Assembly (NCBI RefSeq): GCF_028476545.1
Contig: NW_026731618.1
Coordinates: 207,501-271,500, forward strand
Origin: Physella acuta
Lineage: Eukaryota; Mollusca; Gastropoda; Physidae
Direction: 5' to 3'
DNA length: 64,000 nt
In this document: positions 12,757-24,000 of the stretch, in pieces
Layout of the letters: each line of letters opens with the position of its first letter
How positions within the stretch are numbered: position 1 is the first letter of the stretch
Notes under the pieces: model-generated
Databases searched by the model: none
The model's input: the letters and a program-made list of their open reading frames with translations, nothing else
Told to the model about the DNA's origin: nothing
Position numbers and translations under genes: made by a program

Positions 12757-14160
12757 GGCTTTTTATATAATGGAAAAAAGGAAGTCCCGCGCAGAAGATT
12801 GGCCCTAGGCCCCGCGTATTCCTAACGCTGGTTCTGCTCACAGTGACCCTAGATAGACTGTCTCGGTATTTTTTTACGCTGACGAGAAAACGTGAGCTGG
12901 CGATCAATGGAGCAACGATGTTTATAATTGGCGTGTTTAAAAACCTAAATTTAGAATAAAAAATATAAACTGTTAAAAAATTAAAAAAAAATGACACCTA
13001 GGCAAATAACTCAGCTATCAAGATAGAACATTAAACTTAGTTCAATACACATTACGTCTCGCAAAAACGAGAGCTTAGATTGGTTCCGACTCCGGGTCCG
13101 AATAGCCACTTCCAAAACATTATGCCTATCACTATCATTGAGTATCATTTTCAAACTATCAATAAAAATAGGCCAAATGGTGCCCTAATGTCTAATACTT
13201 TTGCTAGCCATTTAGTAAACTAAGCCAACTTTTTAGCATATTTTAACTTTATGTGCAGTCATTATTAATAATATTGTTAGGCCTACTGAAAAAAATGCCA
13301 AAGTCAGGTCAGCCTGTGGCACCCTCCATTGAACTTGACTGAAGGAAAAAATACTTGACCTGTGACCTTCATTAAAATAGAATTTAGGAGGCTTCTGGGT
13401 ATGTTTGTTTTCATGCTATCTCACGTCCCATAGGCTTACTAAAATGGCGACCAGTTTCGCTTTTACTATGCGGTTGACTTGGATAAACATACTAATGATT
13501 ATGAAGCCATCGTCAAAATTGTATACATTTCATAGCATACTTCTTGGTTAGTAGAGTAGATCGAAATCAAATTTGAATGAAATAGTTCGAATATGCCTTT
13601 ATTTTTATTTTCCTTCTTTAAATAAAATTTAGTTTATACATTTATAACATCCACCATATTATTTTCAACAAAAGTCTGTATCTTTAAGTTCTCCATATAT
13701 CGCTTAACATACTGATCACATTTTAAAAAATGATATTATTTTCTTAATACAAAAATGGACAAAGAATTCAAAAGTGCAAAAATTTTGGTGATTTTTTTTC
13801 TGTGCATATCCTCTTAAAAAACCTATAGCCTTTCCATCCTTACCCTAGATTTTCACCAAGTTTTGTGAAAATATGTCTTTAAGTTGTTGTTTTAAAAATA
13901 GTCATTATTGTGATTTATGCTTGGTTTAGAATTAAGTTGACTTGAAATGCACCAATATTAAGAGAATTTAATTTTCTTATTCATGCAAGATAAACTAAAT
14001 TTTAGGTCCAAATAGTATTTACTCTGAATTTACTAATTCAAATATACTCTGCCCTGGCTAATTCAATTACTAAAATGACCTGATTACCAGACAATCATTA
14101 GTTTTAGTCCTCTACCACTTAATAAACAAGAGGCAGCAATCTAAGCTAAGGGCTAACAAG
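11013..14160. other. AT-rich DNA without recognised gene
   Basis: Holds a (TA)n tract at 12682-12757, a short (ATA)n run near 12367 and otherwise low-complexity AT-rich sequence. ORFs of 60-116 codons here are in repeat or stop-poor sequence and show no family features. The promoter and any 5' non-coding exon of the ZNHIT6 gene may lie here, but I cannot point to them. Confidence 0.5.
12682..12757. repeat. (TA)n microsatellite
   Basis: More than 30 TA units with a few substitutions at the right end. Confidence 0.97.
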
Positions 14161-14163
14161 AAA

Positions 14164-14750
14164 CAAACCCAGCACAGTGAGAGTGCTATGAAACCCAGCA
14201 CAGTGAGAGTGCTATGAAACCCAGCACAGTGAGAGTGCTATGAAACCCAGCACAGTGAGAGTGCTATGAAACCCAGCACAGTGAGAGTGCTATGAAACCC
14301 AGCACAGTGAGAGTGCTATGAAACCCAGCACAGTGAGAGTGCTATGAAACCCAGCACAGTGAGAGTGCTATGAAACCCAGCACAGCGAGAGTGCTATGAA
14401 ACCCAGCACAGTGAGAGTGCTATGAAACCCAGCACAGTGAGAGTGCTATGAAACCCAGCACAGTGAGAGTGCTATGAAACCCAGCACAGTGAGAGTGCTA
14501 TGAAACCCAGCACAGAGAGAGTGCTATGAAACCCAGCACAGTGAGAGTGCTATGAAACCCAGCACAGTGAGAGTGCTATGAAACCCAGCACAGTGAGAGT
14601 GCTATGAAACCCAGCACAGTGAGAGTGCTATGAAACCCAGCACAGTGAGAGTGCTATGAAACCCAGCACAGTGAGAGTGCTATGAAACCCAGCACAGTGA
14701 GAGTGCTATGAAACCCAGCACAGTGAGAGTGCTATGAAACCCAGCACAGG
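14164..14750. repeat. 26-bp minisatellite, about 22 copies
   Basis: Nearly identical copies of GTGAGAGTGCTATGAAACCC followed by AGCACA; only a few units have a substitution. It lies about 220 bp upstream of the first recognised ZNHIT6 exon. A diverged half unit (CGAGAGTGCTATGG) recurs just past the right edge near 14770. Confidence 0.97.
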
Positions 14751-14968
14751 ATGCTGTACTGACTTGAGCGAGAGTGCTATGGTAGCGTCACACATTCTTC
14801 AAATCACATCAGTGACGCACCTTAGCAAACAATGACAAAGTTGTTGGACACAGTGAGGAATGACATGACTGACAAAAAAACCTGCCAGTCCCTCCTCTCA
14901 AGACATTATCCCTTACATCTGACAGGTCCCTGACAACCTGTCCTGCCTGAGATTGTAGATTCTTGTAG

Positions 14969-15089
14969 GTTCTGCTGCCACTGCTTGTATGGACATGTTA
15001 TCCAGCCAGACAGCTGATGGATGTGGAGAAACTATTCCAGACACATCAGTTACTGGTTGCCATGGTGCTGACATGGAACAATCTAGAAG
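14969..15089 (+). CDS. ZNHIT6: ZNHIT6 exon A (probable first coding exon)
   Basis: Acceptor-like TTCTTGTAG ends at 14968; ATG at 14989 opens a polar peptide (MDMLSSQTADGCGETIPD) to a donor AGAAG|gtatgg. It ends in phase 2, as exon B requires. No conserved domain, so the exon rests on phase and position only. Confidence 0.45.
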
Positions 15090-18000
15090 GTATGGAACAA
15101 AAGACACATTGTGTGTGCTTGTATTTAGTTAACATATCTAAGGTGAGATCACACATAGATATGTTTTCTACGAGAGTTCAAGAGAATCACTAGAGAGGTT
15201 ACTGCTTAGAAACACTGTTGGTAATGTTGACAGGAAATTTTGGTTGTTAAAGTCAAGCTGAATCATGTGTCTTGTGAGAGGTTGTAAAGGTACACACAAC
15301 ATTGTGAGAGATTGTAAAGGTACACACAACATTGTGAGAGATTGTAAAGGTACACACAGCATTGTGAGAGATTGTAAAGGTACACACAACATTGTGAGAG
15401 ATTGTAAAGGTACACACATCATTGTGAGAGATTGTAAAGGTACACACACCATTGTGAGAGATTGTAAAGGTACACACAACATTGTGAGAGATTGTAAAGG
15501 TACACACAACATTGTGAGAGATTGTAAAAAATACACACAACATTGTGAGAGATTGTAAAGGTACACACATCATTGTGAGAGATTGTAAAGGTACACACAA
15601 CATTGTGAGAGATTGTAAAGGTACACACAACATTGTGAGAGATTGTAAATGTACACACACCATTGTGAGAGATTGTAAAGGTACACACAACATTGTGAGA
15701 GATTGTAAAGGAAACACACCATTGTGAGAGGTTGTAAAGGTACACACAACATTGTGAGAGACTTTAAAGGTACACACAACATTGTGAGAGATTGTAAAGG
15801 TACACACAACATTGTGAGAGATTGTAAAGGTACACACAGCATTGTGAGAGATTGTAAAGGTACACACAACATTGTGAGAGATTGTAAAGGTACACACACC
15901 ATTGTGAGAGGTTGTAAAGGTACACACAACATTGTGAGAGATTGTAAAGGTACACACAACATTGCGAGAGGTTGTAAAGGTACACACAACATTGTGAGAG
16001 ATTGTAAAGGTACACACAACATTGTGAGAGATTGTAAAGGTACACACATCATTGTGAGAGATTGTAAAGGTACACACACCATTGTGAGAGATTGTAAAGG
16101 TACACACAACATTGTGAGAGATTGTAAAGGTACACACAACATTGTGAGAGATTGTAAAAAATACACACAACATTGTGAGAGATTGTAAAGGTACACACAT
16201 CATTGTGAGAGATTGTAAAGGTACACACAACATTGTGAGAGATTGTAAAGGTACACACAACATTGTGAGAGATTGTAAATGTACACACACCATTGTGAGA
16301 GATTGTAAAGGTACACACAACATTGTGAGAGATTGTAAAGGTACACACACCATTGTGAGAGATTGTAAAGGTACACACACCATTGTGAGAGACTTTAAAG
16401 GTACACACAACATTGTGAGAGATTGTAAAGGTACACACAACATTGTGAGAGATTGTAAAGGTACACACACCATTGTGAGAGATTGTAAAGGTACACACAC
16501 CATTGTGAGAGATTGTAAAGGTACACACACCATTGTGAGAGACTTTAAAGGTACACACAACATTGTGAGAGATTGTAAAGGTACACACAACATTGTGAGA
16601 GATTGTAAAGGTACACACAACATTGTGAGAGATTGTAAAGGTACACACAACATTGTGAGAGATTGTAAAGGTACACACAACATTGTGAGAGATTGTAAAG
16701 GTACACACAACATTGTGAGAGGTTGTAAAGGTACACACAACATTGTGAGAGATTGTAAAGGTACACACAACATTGTGAGAGATTGTAAAGGTACACACAA
16801 CATTGTGAGAGATTGTAAAGGTACACACAACATTGTGAGAGATTGTAACAGTACACACAACATTGTGAGAGATTGTAAAAGTACACACAACATTGTGAGA
16901 GGTTGTAAAGGTACACACAACATTGTGAGAGATTGTAAAGGTACACACAACATTGTGAGAGATTGTAAAGGTACACACACCATTGTGAGAGATTGTAAAG
17001 GTACACACAACATTGTGAGAGGTTGTAAAGGTACACACAACATTGTGAGAGATTGTAAAGGTACACACAACATTGTGAGAGATTGTAAAGGTACACACAC
17101 CATTGTGAGAGATTGTAAAGGTACACACACCATTGTGAGAGATTGTAAAGGTACACACAACATTGTGAGAGATTGTAAAGGTACACACAACATTGTGAGA
17201 GATTGTAAAGGTACACACAACATTGTGAGAGATTGTAAAGGTACACACAACATTGTGAGAGATTGTAAAGGTACACACAACATTGTGAGAGATTGTAAAT
17301 GTACACACACCATTGTGAGAGATTGTAAAGGTACACACACCATTGTGAGAGATTGTAAAGGTACACACACCATTGTGAGAGATTGTAAAGGTACACACAC
17401 CATTGTGAGAGATTGTAAAGGTACACACAACATTGTGAGAGATTGTAAAGGTACACACAACATTGTGAGAGATTGTAAAGGTACACACAACAGTGTGAGA
17501 GATTGTAAAGGTACACACAACAGTGTGAGAGATTGTAAAGGTACACACAACATTGTGAGAGATTGTAAAGGTACACACAACATTGTGAGAGATTGTAAAG
17601 GTACACACACCATTGTGAGAGATTGTAAAGGTACACACACCATTGTGAGAGGTTGTAAAGGTACACACAACATTGTGAGAGATTGTAAAGGTACACACAA
17701 CATTGTGAGAGATTGTAAAGGTACACACAACAGTGTGAGAGATTGTAAAGGTACACACAACATTGTGAGAGATTGTAAAGGTACACACAACATTGTGAGA
17801 GATTGTAAAGGTACACACACCATTGTGAGAGATTGTAAAGGTACACACACCATTGTGAGAGGTTGTAAAGGTACACACAACATTGTGAGAGATTGTAAAG
17901 GTACACACAACATTGTGAGAGATTGTAAAGGTACACACAACATTGTGAGAGATTGTAAAGGTACACACAACATTGTGAGAGATTGTAAAGGTACACACAA

Positions 18001-21000
18001 CATTGTGAGAGATTGTAAAGGTACACACACCATTGTGAGAGATTGTGTAAAGGTACACACAACATTGTGAGAGATTGTAAAGGTACACACAACATTGTGA
18101 GTGATTGTATAGAAACAGCACATTGTACTCTCCACAGTACTCTATTAGTTTGTTAGCATATTTATACTGTATTTTTACTCTATAATCAGACTTTATAACC
18201 AATTGTTATATATAATTTTACTGTATAAACAATAATTATAACCAAACTGTATAAACCATGGTTATAACCAGACTGTATAAACAATAATTATAACCAGACT
18301 GTATAAACCATGGTTATAACCAGACTGTATAAACCATGGTTATAACCAAACTGTATAAACCATGGTTATAACCAGACTGTATAAACCATGGTTATAACCA
18401 AACTGTATAAACCATGGTATAACTAGACTGTATAAACCATGGTTATAAACAGACTGTATAAACAATAATTATAACCTGACTGTATAAACCATGTGTGATG
18501 ACGCAAGATTACGTCAGACATGTTTAGCAGATATAGTTTAGCAGAAACAGACTATAGGCCTAGTTGGTTGGTTAGAGAGGCCAATGGGCGCACAGGACTG
18601 ACCGGTCACGTGGGACGGTCAGCTGACCACTGAGGCATGGGTCAGTAGAGTGATAGGCCAGGAGTTGTTAGGTAGCGGTCAGAGACGGTCGTAATATGTA
18701 GAGCTGGAGAACGGTAGTTAGTGGTAGGATTGGTCATGGAAGGGCGTGTTAGTAGAGTTAGTAATAGTAGTGGTAATAGATATTATTTAACAGGACATTT
18801 AGATAGGACATTGATTTATAATTTTAATAAAGAACTTTGTATTTGGAACTTAAACTGGGTGTTATTGGATTCATTCGTTTCGCATCGTAAAAATCCCCAC
18901 CCTCACAACTGGTGCAACAAGAAGAACCTCAAACAAAGATCCCTTCGCACCCTCACACCATGGTTATAACCAAACTGTATAAACCATGGTATAACTAGAC
19001 TGTATAAACCATGGTATAACTAGACTGTATAAACCATGGTTATAACCAAACTGTATAAACCCTAGTTAAACCAGTATTCCCACTATCCACAGCACTAAGC
19101 CAGTCACCAGGTGTGAGATGTGTCAGGTGGTTGCAGCCAAGTACACCTGCCCTGGCTGTGAGCTGAGGACCTGCTCGCTGTCCTGTGTCAAACAGCACAA
19201 GACACAGCTGGGCTGTTCAGGGGAGAGAAACAAGGCAGCCTTTGTTGACATGTCCCAGTACTCCGATGGTCACATGTTAAATGGTAACTTTTGTTGACAT
19301 GTCCCAGTACTCAGATGGTCACATGTTAAATGGTAACTTTTGTTGACATGTCCCAGTACTCCGATGGTCACATGTTAAATGGTAACTTTTGTTGACATGT
19401 CCCAGTACTCAGATGGTCACATGTTAAATGGTAACTTTTGTTGACATGTCCCAGTACTCAGATGGTCACATGTTAAATGGTAACTTTTGTTGACATGTCC
19501 CAGTACTCAGATGGTCACATGTTAAATGGTAACTTTTGTTGACATGTCCCAGTACTCAGATGGTCACATGTTAAATGGTAACTTTTGTTGACATGTCCCA
19601 GTACTCAGATGGTCACATGTTAAATGGTAACTTTTGTTGACATGTCCCAGTACTCAGATGGTCACATGTTAAATGGTAACTTTTGTTGACATATCCCAGT
19701 ACTCAGGTGGTCACATGTTAAATGGTAACTTTTGTTGACATGTCCCAGTACTCAGATGGTCACATGTTAAATGGTAACTTTTATTGACATGTCCCAGTAC
19801 TCAGATGGTCACATGTTAAATGGTAACTTTTGTTGACATGTCCCAGTACTCAGATGGTCACATGTTAAATGGTAACTTTTTTTTTACCTGAGAAACATGT
19901 TCAATCATGACTTTTATCTTAACACATTAAATGATAAACTTTCTATTACTGATTTAATATTGATTTGTACTAGATACAACAGACTAAAATTGTGTCTATA
20001 TCCAACAGACTAAAATTGTGTCTATATCCAACAGACTAAAATTGTGTCTATATCCAACAGACTAAAATTGTGTCTATATCCAACAGACTAAAATTGTGTC
20101 TATATCCAACAGACTAAAATTGTGTCTATATCCAACAGACTAAAATTGTGTCTATATCCAACAGACTAAAATTGTGTCTATATCCAACAGACTAAAATTG
20201 TGTCTATATCCTACAGACTAAAATTGTGTCTATATCCAACAGACTAAAATTGTGTCTATATCCAACAGACTAAAATTGTGTCTATATCCAACAGACTAAA
20301 ATTGTGTCTATATCCAACAGACTAAAATTGTGTCTATATCCAACAGACTAAAATTGTGTCTATATCCAACAGACTAAAATTGTGTCTATATCCAACAGAC
20401 TAAAATTGTGTCTATGTCCACCAGACTAAAATTGTGTCTATATCCAACAGACTAAAATTGTGTCTATATCCAACAGACTAAAATTGTGTCTATGTCCACC
20501 AGACTAAAATTGTGTCTATATCCAACAGACTAAAATTGTGTCTATATCCAACAGACTAAAATTGTGTCTATATCCAACAGACTAAAATTGTGTCTATATA
20601 CAACAGACTGAAATTGTGTCTATATCCAACAGACTTAAATTGTGTCTATATCCAACAGACTAAAATTGTGTCTATATCCAACAGACTAAAATTGTGTCTA
20701 TATCAAACAGACTAAAATTGTGTCTATGTCCACCAGACTAAAATTGTGTCTATATCCACCAGACTAAAATTGTGTCTATATCCAACAGACTAAAATTGTG
20801 TCTATATCCAACAGACTAAAATTGTGTCTATATCCAACAGACTAAAATTGTGTCTATATCCACCAGATTACAGATTCCTTGAGGACGCCAGCCGTAAGTT
20901 GTACAGCAACAAAATGCCAGCTGAACATCGCTACAAACATTATGGATCTCCGTACCCAAACAAAAGAGTAAAGCCATTTCTTGTCCTGTTTGTTACACCA

Positions 21001-24000
21001 TGGCTTTGTGTTGTTGTCTACATGTCTTTATTTTGTGTTGCTGTCTACATGCCTTTACAAATTACTTTGTGTTGTTGTCTACAGGCCTTTACTTTGTGTT
21101 GTAGTCTACATGCCTTTACTTTGTGTTGTTGTCTACATGCCTTTACAAATTACTTTGTGTTGTTGTCTACAGGCCTTTACTTTGTGTTGTAGTCTACATG
21201 CCTTTACTTTGTGTTGTTGTCTACATGCCTTTACTTTGTGTTGTTGTCTACATGCCTTTACTTTGTGTTGTTGTCTACATGCCTTTACTTTGTGTTATTG
21301 TCTACATGTCTTTGTGTTGTTGTCTACATGCCTTTACTTTGTGTTGTTGTCTACATGCCTTTACTTTGTGTTGTTGTCTACATGCCTTTACTTTGTGTTG
21401 TTGTCTACATGCCTTTACTTTGTGTTTCTGTCTACATGCCTTTACTTTGTGTTGTTGTCTACATGCCTTTACTTTGTGTTGTTGTCTACATGCCTTTACT
21501 TTGTGTTGTTGTCTACATGCCTTTACTTTGTGTTGTGCTAAACCCTTCTGTTCATTTGTTTACCTTTTGTCTCTGAAAACAAATTTAAACTGCTGGTCCA
21601 CTAAATATAACATTTTCAACTTCTGCCCACTAATTGCAAGATTTTAAAATGCTGCCGACTAATTGTAACATTTTAAACTTCTGCCCACTAATTGTAACAT
21701 TTTAAACTTCTGCCCACTAATTGCAAGATTTTAAACATAACCTTTTAAATTGCTGCCCACTAAATGTATGATTTTAAACTGCTGCCCACTAATTGTAACA
21801 TTTTAAACTGCTGCCCACTGAATGTAACCTTTTATACTGCTGCCCACTGAATGTAACCTTTTAAACTGCTGCCCACTGAATGTAACCATTTAAACTGCTG
21901 CCCACTGAATGTATGATTTTGAACTGCTGCCCACTGAATGTATGATTTTAAATTGCTGCCCACTGAATGTATGATTTTAAACTGCTGCCCACTGAATGTA
22001 TGATTTTAAATTGCTGCCCACTGAATGTAACATTTTAAACTGCTGCCCACTAATTGTAACATTTTAAACTGCTGCCCACTGAATGTAACATTTTAAACTG
22101 CTGCCCACTGAATGTATGATTTTAAAATGCTGACCACTGAATGTAACCTTTTAAACTGCTGCCCACTGAATGTATGATTTTAAACTGCTGCCCACTAATT
22201 GTAACATTTTAAACTGCTGCCCACAGTGTAAACTGCTGATGACAGCTGCATACAAACGAGGGGTCAAAGTTCATATGGTGGCACCCATGTTGTCCAAACA
22301 CAAGACCAACACCAGCTTCTACACAATCAAGTAAGTGGAGTCAGTCACCACTAGGTAGATGTTTGGAGTCAGTCGCCACTAGGTAGATGTTTGGAGTCAG
22401 TCGCCTCTAGGTAGATATGTAACGTGTGGGGTCATAAATATTCCATGACAAAAAAGCTTTTTAAAGCTCCATGAGTGAGTTTGTTTAAAGCTTTATATCT
22501 GTTAAATCCTAATGTTCTATATCCTTTCTTCAAAATTTAGATTGGCCTGTTCTGTTATTCATTTGGCCATCACAATCTAGTAATTTCATCCCCATTATAC
22601 TGACATCTTCAAAAACAAATTATAGCAGCGAAACACATTAATCTGTGATTTTATGTCCTTTTTTTGTTACCAGAACAGACAAAATTGTGTGGCATATAGA
22701 ATGGAACTTTGTAGCATCAAAAACTTTGGTCAAGGATGAAAAGTAAGTCAGTGGTCATTTAATGCAGAATACCATTATTTTAGACTGGTTAGTTAAACTT
22801 AGTTTGAGAATTGACACAATTGGCCATGTAGCTGTCTAATCTAGACTTTGGGCACATGTAACTGTCTAATCTAGACTTTGGGCACATGTAACTGTCTAAT
22901 CTAGACTTTTGGCACATGTAATTCTCTAATCTAGTGACCACATGTAACTTGTCTAATCTAGACTTTGGGCACATGTAACTGTCTAATCTATTCTTTGGGC
23001 ACATGTAACTGTCTAATCTAGACTTTGGGCACATGTAACTGTCTAATCTAGACTTGTTACTGTCTGTTGTGGGCCAGTCATAAAAAAGATGCCTGCCATT
23101 TGTCTGTTACTGTCTGTTGTGGGCCAGTCATAAAAAAGATGTCTGCCATCTGTCTGTTGTGGGCCAGTCATAAAAAAGATGCCTGCCATCTGTTACTGTC
23201 TGTTGTGGGCCAGTCATAAAAAAGATGCCTGCCATTTGTCTGTTACTGTCTGTTGTGGGCCAGTCATAAAAAAGATGTCTGCCATTTGTCTGTTACTGTC
23301 TGTTGTGGGCCAGTCATAAAAAAGATGTCTGCCATTTGTCTGTTACTGTCTGTTGTGGGCCAGTCATAAAAAAGATGTCTGCCATTTGTCTGTTACTGTA
23401 TGTTGTGGGCCAGTCATAAAAAAGATGTCTGCCATCTGTTACTGTCTGTTGTGGGCCAGTCATAAAAAAGATGTCTGCCATTTGTCTGTTACTGTCTGTT
23501 GTGGGCCAGTCATAAAAAAGATGTCTGCCATTTGTCTGTTACTGTCTGTTGTGGGCCAGTCATAAAAAAGATGCCTGCCATTTGTCTGTTACTGTCTGTT
23601 GTGGGCCAGTCATAAAAAAGATGCCTGCCATTTGTCTGTTACTGTCTGTTGTGGGCCAGTCATACAAAAGATGCCTGCCATCTGTCTGTCGCCAGAGTGC
23701 CAGAGGATACCCCACTGATGGACGCGGCCAAAAAGTTTGTCAACTTTGTGGAGCATCCAGAGCTGAGGAAACCTCTGGAGGAATACAAGAAGGAAAATCT
23801 AGAACGTTCCAGGTTTTTGCTGAGGGTGGATGGTCTACCTGCCAATAGAACCAGGTAATTATTTACGGTGACAGCCTACATGCCAATAGAACCAGGTAAT
23901 TATTTACGGTGACAGCCTACATGCCAATAGAACCAGGTAATTATTTACGGTGACAGCCTACATACAAATAGAACCAGGTAATTATTTGAGTATATGTGGG

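Noticed and set aside
12020-13115. Similar GGACCCGGGTCC / ACTCCGGGTCCGAATAGCC words as a repeat family
   Set aside because: The match is about 20 bp and imperfect; not enough to define an element.
14913-15107. Minus-strand 64-codon ORF
   Set aside because: It is antisense to the probable first ZNHIT6 exon, whose phase fits the next exon.
15253-18135. Minus-strand ORF of 960 codons (and 717, 516 and plus-strand 631) over the 30-bp array
   Set aside because: The period is a multiple of three, so all frames without a stop in one unit stay open. Translations are perfect short repeats in several frames on both strands, with no start context or domain.
18721-18969. 82-codon ORF MVGLVMEGRVSRVSN as a ZNHIT6 exon
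   Set aside because: It lies wholly within the solo LTR; no acceptor or donor in phase with exon B.
20824-21647. Cys/Leu-rich ORFs (LLCVVVYMP) as a membrane protein
   Set aside because: 27-bp repeat read in all three frames, lying in ZNHIT6 intron C.
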